A stretch of 64,000 nucleotides of DNA, from NCBI RefSeq assembly GCF_024498075.1, contig NZ_JANHOF010000007.1, positions 1-64,000 of the forward strand. The letters run 5' to 3'. The notes beneath the pieces are model-generated. The model worked only from the letters and a program-made list of their open reading frames with translations, had not been told where the DNA came from and did not search any database. How positions within the stretch are numbered: the first letter of the stretch is position 1; each line of letters starts with the position of its first letter. Positions 26,485-36,119 of this stretch are shown here, one piece after another. The translations under genes and the position numbers were made by a program. The stretch comes from Paenibacillus mendelii. GTDB taxonomy: Bacteria; Bacillota; Bacilli; Paenibacillales; Paenibacillaceae.

Positions 26485-27228
26485 ATGCAAGGTAAACTGG
26501 AAACCATTTCATTCATGGGCAGGGATATTCATATCTATACCCCGCCGACTTATAACTCGATTGACTTGTTTCCTGCGGTTTATGTGCAGGATGGCAGTTA
26601 TTTATTCATGGACAGCATCGAAGACTTGGAGCGTGACTTTGCCGGAGGCCTAACGCAGGAAGTCGTCTTTATCGGCATTGAGCCGGATGACCGGTATCGA
26701 GAATACACGCCTTGGTATGCGCCGCGTCTGCGTGCGGAGGAGGGTTTCGACGGGGAAGGGGACAGCTACCTGGCATTCGTAACCGAGAAGGTGATGCCGT
26801 TTATTCAAGCCCATTACCGGATTGTGGACGATTCTGAACAAACTGCGATAACCGGCGGGTCGCTAGGGGCTTTAATTTCGTTGTACGCGGCTTATAAGAA
26901 GCCTCAATATTTCGGCCGAATTGCCCTCATGTCGGCATCGTTATGGTATGAGAATGCGTTGGCGTTCGTCGAGGAGAATGAGTTTATGCAGGACAGCCTC
27001 TGCATCTATATGTATGTTGGAGAGCTGGAGGCGGCAGGCCGGGGCAATATTCAGGAGCAGATGGTTCCGAATAACCGCAAGGCTTATCAAATTCTAAAAG
27101 GTAAACTGCCAGGCGGAAGCGAGCAGATTAAGTTCGAGACCGATCCCGAGGGCGTACATGAGCACCGGTATTTTAATCAATATTTTCCTAACGCCATGCG
27201 ATTTATTTATCCGGGCCGGCATGCATAA
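26485..27228 (+). CDS. Esterase of the enterobactin/bacillibactin hydrolase family
   Basis: 247 residues, cytosolic, AGGAGG upstream. It belongs to the putative esterase (IroE/BesA/Fes-like) alpha/beta hydrolases: VYVQDGSYLF near the N-terminus, nucleophile elbow TGGSLGALIS (about 130-139), and a C-terminal His in VHEHRYFNQYF. These enzymes hydrolyse the trilactone or other ester bonds of imported ferric siderophores to free iron. It is 101 bp after the second permease, in the same direction, and likely part of the operon. The siderophore itself is not identified. Confidence 0.85.
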   Translation: MQGKLETISFMGRDIHIYTPPTYNSIDLFPAVYVQDGSYLFMDSIEDLERDFAGGLTQEVVFIGIEPDDRYREYTPWYAPRLRAEEGFDGEGDSYLAFVTEKVMPFIQAHYRIVDDSEQTAITGGSLGALISLYAAYKKPQYFGRIALMSASLWYENALAFVEENEFMQDSLCIYMYVGELEAAGRGNIQEQMVPNNRKAYQILKGKLPGGSEQIKFETDPEGVHEHRYFNQYFPNAMRFIYPGRHA

Positions 27229-27242
27229 TAAAACTCGTAACG

Positions 27243-27293
27243 AACAACAATCCCCTATGGGCGCACAAAGCGGCTCATAGGGGATTGTTGTTC
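27243..27293. terminator. Bidirectional terminator between two esterase genes
   Basis: AACAACAATCCCCTATGGGC pairs with the matching arm ending GGGGATTGTTGTT, with a 9-nt loop. It serves the converging genes at 26485 and 27315. Confidence 0.88.
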
Positions 27294-27314
27294 TGCTACC
27301 CATACGGCGTCAGC

Positions 27315-28130
27315 TTAGCTATGACTTCTAGTGGCAAAACGTATGCCTTGACTCATGAGAAGAGGCAGGACGGAAATATGGCTTTCATCCTCAAACTTCT
27401 TATACGTCACGGAAAGCCGATGGTTGGGAAGCTTCGACAGACGGGCCGCCATAGCTTCGATTTTCTCATCATTCTGCCCTTCGGCCCCTCGTTCCAGCTC
27501 CCCGATTGTAAGCAGCAGTCTAATAGGCTTGCCGTCCTTCAGAAGGGATGGCAATACGCGCTCTTGTTCAAGCAGGCGCTTCTCATTCCAATAGATCGAG
27601 GGACTTCCGGCTATATAGGTCTGGAAGCTGTACGGCTTTGCAAAAAGGGCGGATAGTACGAACAGGCCGCCTAAAGAATGGCCGAGCAGCGTTTGCCTGG
27701 ACGTATCAATAGGGAAATCGCGCTCCATCGCCGGCTTCAACTCATCTTCAATGAAATGGAGAAACGCGGACGACCCGCCTTGTTCCGGCCATGATTGATC
27801 ATCTGGATGGGGAGGAAGCTCGTGATGCGGAACGGGATAAGTAAAATCATAATGGCGGGAGGTATGGAAGGGAGCATCCGTGTCGTACCCAATGCCGACA
27901 ACGATTGACGGTTCGACGCCGGTTCGCTCCGGAAAGCGGGACTGTGCGCGAATCGTCTCCGTCATCGTTCCGAATACGGAATTGGCATCCAGCAAATAGA
28001 TGACGGGGAATCCGGCTTGAGGCGCCGTCTTCAGAGGGACGCTAATGAAAATATGATACTCCCTGCCTCGTGAAACGATGATACGTCTCTGCGAGTTAGG
28101 GATAACGACAGGATTGATGTTCGTTTCCAT
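27315..28130 (-). CDS. Second esterase of the BesA/IroE family
   Basis: 271 residues, cytosolic. Motifs: FPVIYLLDANSVFGTMTE, IVVGIGYDTDAPF, nucleophile elbow LLGHSLGGLFVLSALF (about 150-165), and FEDESHISVLP carrying the His. This matches bacillibactin trilactone hydrolases more closely in length and motif order than the neighbour at 26485. It faces that gene across a terminator. Two related esterases at one uptake locus suggest successive ester cleavages or two siderophores. Confidence 0.87.
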   Translation of the reverse strand: METNINPVVIPNSQRRIIVSRGREYHIFISVPLKTAPQAGFPVIYLLDANSVFGTMTETIRAQSRFPERTGVEPSIVVGIGYDTDAPFHTSRHYDFTYPVPHHELPPHPDDQSWPEQGGSSAFLHFIEDELKPAMERDFPIDTSRQTLLGHSLGGLFVLSALFAKPYSFQTYIAGSPSIYWNEKRLLEQERVLPSLLKDGKPIRLLLTIGELERGAEGQNDEKIEAMAARLSKLPNHRLSVTYKKFEDESHISVLPLLMSQGIRFATRSHS

Positions 28131-28294
28131 TGCATAGACTCCTTAACGATGTGCTTTAGGCACAGTATAGCATATTGCAAGGGGAAGCCACTAAATGAAT
28201 GAACATTGCTGAAGATATGAGCTATCCTTTCCTGAGCTGGCAGTAATAGAAGATGATGATTTATACAATATAAGAAAGAACACACATTCAAGAA

Positions 28295-28331
28295 AACAAG
28301 AACCTACCGCCTCTTGCGGTAGGTTCTTGTT
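28295..28331. terminator. Long hairpin terminator, twin of the one at 21504
   Basis: A perfect 16-bp stem (AACAAGAACCTACCGC with GCGGTAGGTTCTTGTT) and a 5-nt loop, just downstream of the minus-strand gene at 28363. Its core is shared with the hairpin at 21504-21540, 6.8 kb away. Confidence 0.8.
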
Positions 28332-28362
28332 GATATATGACGGCCATTCTTGGTGAGAGGAA

Positions 28363-29223
28363 CTAAACCTTCCTCAAGACCATCCACCACTTCCTGTCAT
28401 ACGAAGGCATCTCGACTTCTTCTAAGCCCAGCTGTGCCTCGTTGATCCATTCCCTGGCCAGGTCAATGTAAGCACTATGGAATTCCGACGAATATCCCAT
28501 ACTGTCATAGCCTGCATACGTACAATTATCGAAAACCATATATCCGCCTTTCTTCAACAACCGATTACATGTATCGATGATGCGGATAAAGGCGTCATAC
28601 GCTGCATCTTTTAATCTTCCTGTATTATGGTACTCCATAACGGCTAGGAGCAGCTGTGGTTCGATCGTCCACCAGTTGTTATTGATCGTGTCAATGCCTT
28701 CTAGATCGGCGATGACCGTCTGAATAATATCATTAAGCGCATGGTGAAAGGCGATGACTTCGAACGATTCCTCGTTATAATAATTCAGGATATTAGCGCC
28801 ATTGTCTGGAATAATCTCGATATCGATCTGCATACCTGCCGTCTTCTCGCGAAATCCCCGGGAGAGTTCAAGATTTAAATTGGCGGTCACATATTTCCCG
28901 CCTTGCCCCGCAGAATAGGCATCAAGCGCTTTCGGAATATATACGATATCTCCTGCACCTACCTCGAATACACTCGCATTGCGCGGAAGGTTTTGTTTCT
29001 CAAATATGTTATACCAGGAAGCGGTGTAATAGAGCTCGAGAAGCTCGTGACTCATTTCCCCTGAAAGATCGATTGGAACGCTGATGACTTGATTCAGCCG
29101 TTTCTTTAATTCGTCTGCGCGGAGTTGGTCTAATCGTGAAACAATCTCCGCCGGAAATCCCTTCTGCAGATGCTCGCGAAACTTTCCTGATTCAATTTGC
29201 TTGGCTAGCTCATCCCTATTCAT
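28363..29223 (-). CDS. SAM-dependent methyltransferase-like protein
   Basis: 286 residues, cytosolic. A helical N-terminal part precedes a Rossmann-like region: ASVFEVGAGDIVYIPKALD (about 82-100) looks like motif I of class I methyltransferases. FEVIAFHHALNDIIQ resembles motif IV, and LLKKGGYMVFDNCTY resembles the post-motif strand. No substrate can be named. It stands alone on the minus strand between the esterase gene and the divergent secreted glycan protein. Confidence 0.65.
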   Translation of the reverse strand: MNRDELAKQIESGKFREHLQKGFPAEIVSRLDQLRADELKKRLNQVISVPIDLSGEMSHELLELYYTASWYNIFEKQNLPRNASVFEVGAGDIVYIPKALDAYSAGQGGKYVTANLNLELSRGFREKTAGMQIDIEIIPDNGANILNYYNEESFEVIAFHHALNDIIQTVIADLEGIDTINNNWWTIEPQLLLAVMEYHNTGRLKDAAYDAFIRIIDTCNRLLKKGGYMVFDNCTYAGYDSMGYSSEFHSAYIDLAREWINEAQLGLEEVEMPSYDRKWWMVLRKV

Positions 29224-29418
29224 CGCCGCTTATTCCTCTCTCTCATTCGTATTGGAAAAATTATACTTTATGAACGGAGTCATGAACAAGCGTTTTATGT
29301 TTTTGCCTATCGATTCATGAGTAATCATGCATTCCATTAAAATTCAAATGCTTGTTATGCGGAAAAGTATTGTACCTTTATTATAATTAAATCTCTGTAT
29401 GGGAGGATGGCATGAAAG

Positions 29419-32400
29419 ATGAAGAAGATGATCGTGCTTCTGGTCTCCATCGCATTGACCTTCAGCGGTTATCAGGTTTCCGCTGCGGTCGGAAAGACGG
29501 TGTATTACTTCAAAGCATATGATTTGACCGGGTATCACGATCCGGAGACGGGCTTGCCGAGCACGCTGCTTGGCATGTCAGACTATGTTGCTCTAAAGGT
29601 TGTGCAAGGGGTCGTAAACAGAACCGAGGAGACGCTCCTGATTGATCAAAATTTAAATTATTATACGGATAGCGATACCCATTGGAAGAATTATTATGAA
29701 ACCAAGGGCTATACCTTCATCACGCTGGACTCGATTGAGGAGGTTTATGAAACGTTCAAGGGGCATTTCAATGGCGTCGTGACGTTCGATCACACGATAA
29801 CCACGGACTCCTACCATTGGCCGGAACTCGATATGGCTGCTGTAATCGGCTCGCTTACGGATCGAATTCCAATCTTGTCCTCGCAGGTTAGCCATTTTCA
29901 AACCGATTACGGGCTTTCGCCGGCAGCGACGTTGACGCTGACGGACAGCTTTACGGATTATCCCGATGCGCCAAGCACGATCAGCGGGAGACTTGAAACC
30001 TATGGATGGACGACGCCGCTGCAAGTCTATCAGTGGGGATACGATCATCTGCTGAAATATTGCAATCCGCATGAGTTCCATCATATGGCGGAAGAGTCTT
30101 TTGACCTTGCGGTAGAAAGAAAAATGTTCTATGCGTACCTATTGTCGGGTGATGCCGGTCAATTCGCGCTCTTGAAGAACATATACGGTTATTATGATGC
30201 GAGAAATGCTTCGTTTCCCGTGTGGGGATGGGTCCAGCATGAAGATGTGGATCTCGATGCAATGGCGGCATACGGCGGATATATCAAGATGGCCGGCAGT
30301 ACCAACCTATCTTTTCATAATAAAGCAGCGGCTTCCTCCGATGTATTCGCGCATCAATCAAATTTCACGGTGGAGAATACGACGGTAGACGATAATAAGT
30401 ATTACATTACGTTCACGGCTTCCGAGAATGATACGCCAAAGGCCGTAACGACCTTTCAGCATGGCGCATGGCTGGACAGCAACAGGGGGAACGTTCCGAT
30501 CAACTGGGGATTCGAGGCCAGCATGGCGGAAGAAGCCCCTGCTTTAGCGGAGTACTATTATTCCCATGCGACCCCTAACGATTATTTCTTCAGCGGCGGT
30601 GCCACTCCGCTAGGATTTGCTGATTATGATGAGATGCCTGCGGACGCCAAGAATGAAATAAAAGTTATAGGCGCGGCATTGATGAACAAGGTCGATCAAC
30701 GATTTCTCGATCTATACAGCGGGTATGGGGCCATCGGTCCATTCGATTCCGCTGAATATGGAGCACTGGGAACGGCGTTAGGTCTGGATGCTTTCATTGC
30801 GGAAACACCTTCCGGCGAGCATCAGTCGTGGGGGAATACCTTCGTATCCGGTCGATCCAATATGTATCCGCTCAGGCAAACGGACTTCACCGACGATTTC
30901 TCAAGCGGCTCTGGCAAATGGACAGCGGCAAGCGGAGTATGGAGCATTGAAGGCGGGCAATTCAGTCAGAGCGGCACGGCATCCTCTCCAAGCTTAGCGT
31001 ATGCGACAAACGGTCTGCATGGATACGTGAATGCAGATGTCAGGATGAGCAAGCAAGCTTCCGCATCCGGCTTGGCCGGCCTGGCTTTCAGGAAAGGAAG
31101 CGGCGACAATTACTACTGGTTTTATTTGAAGGACGGCAATAAGGCCGGACTCATGAAGGTTGTTAATGGAGTCAAGACGATTCTTGGCACAGAGGTGGAT
31201 TACCCGCATGAGGCGAATACGTCCTACCACTTACGGATCGTGGCGTCGGGAGCTTCTATGAAGGGGTATGTCAATGACAAGCTAGTACTCGATCGGACAG
31301 ATAACACGTTCGCAACCGGCCGGCTGGCATTGGCCGCTTCATCGTCCCATGCACATTTTGACGAGATAAAGGCCGTATATACGACGCAAGCCCAGCAGAT
31401 TATCAATGATATTAAGAGTCGAACGGTCGATATCGGGAAAGCGAAGCCCGCCTTTCTGTCCGGCTATTACGGTTACATGTTTACAGGCGAACACGAGAAG
31501 AACCAGTACGGGCATGAGCCTGGTGCCGGTCAGGTGATGGCCGCGAATCCGACGATTCTGAAGGAGGTTCAAGATACGCTGAACGCCTCTTACCCGGGTC
31601 AATTTAAATTCGCAAGACTGGACGAGATGGTATCCGCGCAAAGGATTTATACCGACCGCAGCAGCTCCGATGTAACCGACGATCTGAGCGATTTCTCGAA
31701 GATGTACAGCCATAGCGCGAATCTTGTCTTGGATGGCAGCAACCAGACGGCCTTCAGCGGCGATGTTTCCAGGCTGGCGAGAAGCTCGAACACCGAGGAA
31801 TACGTCGTCTATCGGACGCCTTCGATAACGAGAGATATTACTGGCTTTGCGGCAACGGGGTGGCATTGGCCGGATGAGGCCTCCACGGACTTTGCCTTCT
31901 ACGCATCGCCAGATGGTGTGGCTTTCACGCCGTTTACGCCAGTGAAAACAACGGCAAATGGAAGCGGTATCGTCTGGAACAAAGTCGTCTATAAAGGCGT
32001 GGGCTTGCCCGAGGGAACGAAATTTATTAAGATGGTGTTCAAACAAAATTCGGCGAATTACTGGAACCCGCAGCTTGGCAGCGTCGAGATCTCCAGCATG
32101 CCCATATCCGGGACGGTCGTCGACGATCTGAATGATTTCTCGAAGATGCACAGCCATAGCGCGAATCTCGTCTTGGATGGCAGCGTTCAGGCCGGATTCG
32201 GCGGGGATGCTTCAAGATTGGCTAGATCGGCCAACTCGGAGGAGTATGTTATCTATAGAACCGCTTCTTCCATGCAGCCGATGTCGCGTTTCTCGGCGGA
32301 GGGTTGGTTCTGGCCGGATGAGGCCATTACGGACTTTGCTTTCTATGTCTCGCCAGACAATATCAACTACACATCTATTACGCCGTCCAGAACAATTGTA

Positions 32401-32547
32401 AACGCTGCCGGAGTGGTCTGGAATAAAGTTACTTATCATGCCGATAGCTTGCCATCAGAAACCCGATATCTCAAAATCGTCTATAAACACAGTACCTCTA
32501 ATTACTGGAATCCCCAAATTGGAAGAGTCGAGTACGCGTTTGAATGA
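29419..32547 (+). CDS. Secreted GxGYxYP-like glycoside-hydrolase protein with tandem C-terminal modules
   Basis: 1042 residues. A signal peptide cleaves near QVSAAV (about 24). The first 480 residues resemble the GxGYxYP putative glycoside hydrolase domain (YYFKAYDLTGYHD, LGMSDYVALKVVQGVVNRT, GWVQHEDVD). A jelly-roll or LamG-like insert follows (DDFSSGSGKWTAASGVWSIE), then the remainder of the first domain (GYYGYMFTGEHEKNQYGHEP). Two copies of a 148-residue module start near 31678 and 32122 (VLDGS, SRLAR, YRT, NYWNPQ) and probably bind carbohydrate. It is the first gene of the glycan locus. Family assignment is by motif resemblance only. Confidence 0.65.
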   Translation: MKKMIVLLVSIALTFSGYQVSAAVGKTVYYFKAYDLTGYHDPETGLPSTLLGMSDYVALKVVQGVVNRTEETLLIDQNLNYYTDSDTHWKNYYETKGYTFITLDSIEEVYETFKGHFNGVVTFDHTITTDSYHWPELDMAAVIGSLTDRIPILSSQVSHFQTDYGLSPAATLTLTDSFTDYPDAPSTISGRLETYGWTTPLQVYQWGYDHLLKYCNPHEFHHMAEESFDLAVERKMFYAYLLSGDAGQFALLKNIYGYYDARNASFPVWGWVQHEDVDLDAMAAYGGYIKMAGSTNLSFHNKAAASSDVFAHQSNFTVENTTVDDNKYYITFTASENDTPKAVTTFQHGAWLDSNRGNVPINWGFEASMAEEAPALAEYYYSHATPNDYFFSGGATPLGFADYDEMPADAKNEIKVIGAALMNKVDQRFLDLYSGYGAIGPFDSAEYGALGTALGLDAFIAETPSGEHQSWGNTFVSGRSNMYPLRQTDFTDDFSSGSGKWTAASGVWSIEGGQFSQSGTASSPSLAYATNGLHGYVNADVRMSKQASASGLAGLAFRKGSGDNYYWFYLKDGNKAGLMKVVNGVKTILGTEVDYPHEANTSYHLRIVASGASMKGYVNDKLVLDRTDNTFATGRLALAASSSHAHFDEIKAVYTTQAQQIINDIKSRTVDIGKAKPAFLSGYYGYMFTGEHEKNQYGHEPGAGQVMAANPTILKEVQDTLNASYPGQFKFARLDEMVSAQRIYTDRSSSDVTDDLSDFSKMYSHSANLVLDGSNQTAFSGDVSRLARSSNTEEYVVYRTPSITRDITGFAATGWHWPDEASTDFAFYASPDGVAFTPFTPVKTTANGSGIVWNKVVYKGVGLPEGTKFIKMVFKQNSANYWNPQLGSVEISSMPISGTVVDDLNDFSKMHSHSANLVLDGSVQAGFGGDASRLARSANSEEYVIYRTASSMQPMSRFSAEGWFWPDEAITDFAFYVSPDNINYTSITPSRTIVNAAGVVWNKVTYHADSLPSETRYLKIVYKHSTSNYWNPQIGRVEYAFE
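31678..32547 (+). repeat. Two tandem 444-bp modules in the secreted glycan protein
   Basis: The phrase coding for DDLSDFSKMYSHSANLVLDG at 31678 recurs as DDLNDFSKMHSHSANLVLDG at 32122, 444 bp later. The rest of the unit aligns throughout, though less closely in DNA than the repeats at 1090-2064. Confidence 0.85.
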
Positions 32548-32590
32548 AGATCGGGAAGATCATTAGGTCGCTCAAAGGGAGACAACAGCA

Positions 32591-34921
32591 TTGAGACCGT
32601 TCATCCATTTCATGAAAAAGAATAAAACCTTAGTCCGGATGCTCCTTATCTTAACGACGTCCTGCGCGATTCTATTATCTTCTCTGTCCGCTTTTCTCTA
32701 TAAGCAATATTCGGAAAGAAGCATCCGGGATGCATACGGCATCTCGGCCGAGCAGCTGGAACAGACTTACCGGTTGATCGAGGCTCAGCTGACGAATGTG
32801 TACAATTATTATTCCAGGTTCTTCACGAGCAACAGCCATGTGTTTAATGCACTCTACGCAGATCAATTCAATGCGGAAGAGATGTATGAAATCAACAAAA
32901 CGCTTAAAGATTCGATGCAGGTTAGCCCGCTCGTGTCGTCCGTCTATATTGTGAACCGGAATGCGGACGCGGCGTTCTCGAGCGGAGCGACGGTGAGAAC
33001 GATTGGAAATTTCTACGATACGGACATCGTTGAATACTTGAAGATGAGCCATGAAATCAATCATCCTGTATTCATACCGAGGGATGTCCGTTACCGCATA
33101 TATGATAAATGGGAGGAACACGGATTTATCTCGGTCCTGTTCTCTGAATCGGCGAATACGGCTGCGGCGGACTCGGCGTTAATTATTAACATCAGCCAGG
33201 ACAAAATCAGAGAGATGCTGGCGATCAAGTCGCCAGGCGCCTATACGCAGAAGATGATCGTCGACACGAAGGGCGCCATCGTCATCCAGACGGATAGCCC
33301 GGTGCACGAGAAGTCCATCACGAACGAAGCGTTCTTTCGCTCCATTCAAGCGGACGCGGCGGCCAGCGGGTATTTCACGGAGGATATTCAAGGGAAGAAG
33401 TATTTTATTACCCATCTCGAATCCAGCAGCATTCTGGGGTGGTTCTTTATTAGCATCATGGAGTATGAACAGCTGGTAGCCGGCATTTCACAATTGCGCG
33501 ACGCCGTGTTTATGATTACCGGCATTTTCATTCTACTATCCGCGATCGTTTCCCTATTTTTTATCCGCAGCTTGTATAAGCCGGTCCATCGTCTGATTCA
33601 TAAAGTCAAATCGGCAGGAAAGCTTGGGGCGGATTCGTCCCCGGCCAGTGAATTCGAGTTTCTTCGGGATGCGTTCGATCACTTGACGGCCAATATATCC
33701 GGACTGAATCATATCGTGAATGCCTATAAGCCGGCGAAGAAGAAAGAGCTGCTGGAGCGGCTGATCCGCGATGAAGTCTACTTGAACAAAAATACGGAAG
33801 AGGAGCTCCAAGCCATAGGCATTCCTCCCGATTCTCTTCACAATCTGATCGTCATGATCCGAATCGACGATTATGGCGCATTAATCGAGCGTTGTTCCTT
33901 GCGGGATATCGCGTTGTACCGCTTCGCGATCTCCAACATTACGAAAGAGCTGATGAGGGAATGGGAGTTTGTCGAGGAAATCGAAAGTAAAGGGAACGAG
34001 ATTACCTTTCTATTCGGCTCGATAGACGGAAGGCCGCTAACGATGCTCAAGGAGACATTAAGAAGCGTGCAGGACGAGGTTGAGAAGAATCTGAAAATGT
34101 CGATAACGGTTGCGATCGGCTCGGTGTTCAGTCAACTGTCGGAGATTCGAAAATCGTACTACGGTGCCTTGAATGCTTCGAATTGCAGAATCCGGCTAGG
34201 AAGAGGGGCCTTGATCGATCAGAGCTCCGTCCCGGAGAACGGGACGGAACCCTACGTATATCCGCATGATCTGGAGAAAAGGCTGTTAAATAGCCTGAAG
34301 CTGGAAGAAGAAGATAAATATAATCGCTCGTTGGATGCTTTCGTACAGTCCGTCAGCCCATTCACCTACGATGAGGTGATCCTGTCCTTGACCCAATTGG
34401 CTTTGGCTGTCGTCAAGACCGCGACCGGCGAGATGCAAGTCGATCCTGAACGGCTAGGCGTTCAGAGAAGCCATATTTCGAAGCAGCTTGCGGATCGGGA
34501 TACGTTGGAGGAAATCAAGCTTTGGTATCATCAGCTGTACAAGGCGATCGTTCAAGCCGTGAATGAGAGAAAGGATTCGAAGCAGGATGACATGGTTAGG
34601 CAGCTTGTCGACTACATCTCGGTTCATTATCACGATCCAAATCTGAGCGTCGAAAGCCTAGCCGATCAGGTACATCTATCGCCCAATCATCTGCGCTTGA
34701 TCTTCAAGAAGCAGCTGGGGAAGTCACTCTCCGAGCATATCACAGATATCCGGTTTATTCAGGCCATGCGATTGCTGCGGGAGTCGGATGAACGGATCAA
34801 GAATATTGCGGAGAAGGTGGGATTCGCGAATACGGGCTACTTCTACACGAGCTTCAAGAAATATACGGGAGTTAGTGCGGCTCAGTATCGGGATGACCAT
34901 AAGGCGGGAACAAGCTCCTGA
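32591..34921 (+). CDS. Membrane-bound AraC-family sensor/regulator
   Basis: 776 residues from a TTG with AAGGGAGA at good spacing. An ATG at 32612 is the alternative. One membrane helix (about 12-32), an extracellular Cache-like sensing region (about 40-295) and a second helix (VFMITGIFILLSAIVSLFFI, about 303-322) give the topology. A cytosolic linker leads to a C-terminal AraC helix-turn-helix pair (SVESLADQVHLSPNHLRLIF and IAEKVGFANTGYFYTSFKKY, about 680-765). It is a one-component sensor, typical of Paenibacillus sugar loci. It probably activates the ABC genes downstream. Confidence 0.9.
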   Translation: MRPFIHFMKKNKTLVRMLLILTTSCAILLSSLSAFLYKQYSERSIRDAYGISAEQLEQTYRLIEAQLTNVYNYYSRFFTSNSHVFNALYADQFNAEEMYEINKTLKDSMQVSPLVSSVYIVNRNADAAFSSGATVRTIGNFYDTDIVEYLKMSHEINHPVFIPRDVRYRIYDKWEEHGFISVLFSESANTAAADSALIINISQDKIREMLAIKSPGAYTQKMIVDTKGAIVIQTDSPVHEKSITNEAFFRSIQADAAASGYFTEDIQGKKYFITHLESSSILGWFFISIMEYEQLVAGISQLRDAVFMITGIFILLSAIVSLFFIRSLYKPVHRLIHKVKSAGKLGADSSPASEFEFLRDAFDHLTANISGLNHIVNAYKPAKKKELLERLIRDEVYLNKNTEEELQAIGIPPDSLHNLIVMIRIDDYGALIERCSLRDIALYRFAISNITKELMREWEFVEEIESKGNEITFLFGSIDGRPLTMLKETLRSVQDEVEKNLKMSITVAIGSVFSQLSEIRKSYYGALNASNCRIRLGRGALIDQSSVPENGTEPYVYPHDLEKRLLNSLKLEEEDKYNRSLDAFVQSVSPFTYDEVILSLTQLALAVVKTATGEMQVDPERLGVQRSHISKQLADRDTLEEIKLWYHQLYKAIVQAVNERKDSKQDDMVRQLVDYISVHYHDPNLSVESLADQVHLSPNHLRLIFKKQLGKSLSEHITDIRFIQAMRLLRESDERIKNIAEKVGFANTGYFYTSFKKYTGVSAAQYRDDHKAGTSS

Positions 34922-34934
34922 TCATCCTCACGAT

Positions 34935-34973
34935 AAGAACGCCATTCGGCCCTAGGGGACGGATGGCGTTCTT
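34935..34973 (+). terminator. Terminator after the AraC sensor gene
   Basis: AAGAACGCCAT pairs with ATGGCGTTCTT around a 17-nt loop. It separates the sensor gene from the ABC operon. Confidence 0.65.
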
Positions 34974-34985
34974 GGCGTGCGGGGA

Positions 34986-35040
34986 AATCATGAACGATCG
35001 ACGTCATGGCGAGAAATCAGCTATCCAATCATGAACGATC
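34986..35040. promoter_or_regulatory. Direct repeat, candidate AraC binding site
   Basis: AATCATGAACGATC occurs at 34986-34999 and again at 35027-35040, in the same orientation and 41 bp apart (about four helical turns). It lies 119 bp or more before the ABC operon start. AraC-type proteins bind direct repeats on one face of DNA. Confidence 0.55.
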
Positions 35041-35158
35041 AAGGCCATCATTAAAAAACAAGCTACTTATTTGCGGGCTGGGGATGTAAATTAAGAGCCA
35101 ACCGGTACAGACGGGGATCGATTAGCAAGAGAGAAATGACATGCAGGGGAGGCAAGAC

Positions 35159-36100
35159 ATGGTACACAAGAAAACTGGAAGCGCGTTTCAATCGTTCATC
35201 CGGGAGCTGGCGAGAAATAAGTATCTTTACTTGCTGACGCTGCCCGGTTTGATCTTCGTCTTTATTTTCAACTACATTCCTATGCTGGGTATCTATGTGG
35301 CTTTCTTGGATTTTAATCCGATCAAAGGATTGACCGGAAGCGAATTCGTAGGCTTGCGTAATTTCGAGTTTTTCTTTAGCGGGCTCGATTGGCCTAGAGT
35401 GACGTTGAATACGATCTATCTCAATCTCCTGTTCATACTTGGGGAGATTCTGTCGGCCATCGTGCTGGCTGTCATCATTAACGAAATCGGCGGCAGATGG
35501 TTCAAGAGAATCACCCAGTCGGTCATCATCCTTCCGTTCTTTATTTCGTGGGCGGTCGTTTCCATCTTTATGATCACGCTGCTCTCGTCGGAAGGCGGCA
35601 TCGTCAATAAGCTGCTGGAAGCGATGGGATATCCGCCCGTCAGCTTCTATTCGTCTCCTGAAGCATGGCCGGGAATCTTGATCCTGATCCGGATTTGGAA
35701 GAGCGCCGGGTACGGAACCATCATCTATTTGGCTGCGATGGCCGGAATCAATAACGACTTGTATGAATCGGCCAGAATCGACGGCGCCAATCGGCTGCAA
35801 ATGATTCGTCATATCACGCTGCCGCTTATGAAAAGCATCACGTTCCTTCTCGTTCTTCTCGCTCTGGGGCGGGTCTTCTACGGCGATTTCGGCATGATCT
35901 ACGCGCTTGTCGGCGACAATTCGTTCTTGTATCCGACGACGGATGTTATCGATACTTTCGTGTACCGGTCGCTTCGTACGCTGGGGGATTTCGGCATGGC
36001 TTCGGCAATCGGGCTGTATCAGTCCGTCATGGGGCTGATCCTGATTCTGATCACCAACAGGATCGTCAAGATCTACGATAAAGAAGCAACGATCTACTAA
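35159..36100 (+). CDS. Sugar ABC transporter permease, LplB type
   Basis: 313 residues from ATG 35159, chosen because AGGGGAGG sits 6 bp before it. An in-frame ATG at 35141 lacks one. Six membrane helices are visible, with YLLTLPGLIFVFIFNYIPML at the start and the cytoplasmic EAA loop YESARIDGANRLQMIRHITL (about 200-220), which contacts the ATPase. It forms a pair with the next permease. This LplB/YtcP pairing is typical of Paenibacillus oligosaccharide importers. Confidence 0.93.
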   Translation: MVHKKTGSAFQSFIRELARNKYLYLLTLPGLIFVFIFNYIPMLGIYVAFLDFNPIKGLTGSEFVGLRNFEFFFSGLDWPRVTLNTIYLNLLFILGEILSAIVLAVIINEIGGRWFKRITQSVIILPFFISWAVVSIFMITLLSSEGGIVNKLLEAMGYPPVSFYSSPEAWPGILILIRIWKSAGYGTIIYLAAMAGINNDLYESARIDGANRLQMIRHITLPLMKSITFLLVLLALGRVFYGDFGMIYALVGDNSFLYPTTDVIDTFVYRSLRTLGDFGMASAIGLYQSVMGLILILITNRIVKIYDKEATIY

Positions 36101-36119
36101 CTTGCCCAGGAGGTACGGA

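Noticed and set aside
31339-32157. Minus-strand open frame of 272 codons inside the secreted glycan gene
   Set aside because: The frame is kept open by plus-strand codon bias and the tandem modules, and the peptide is His/Arg-rich without family marks.
35063-35812. Minus-strand open frame of 249 codons over the sugar permease gene
   Set aside because: The plus-strand permease has clear helices and an EAA loop. The antisense reading is Asp/Arg/Gln-rich and implausible.
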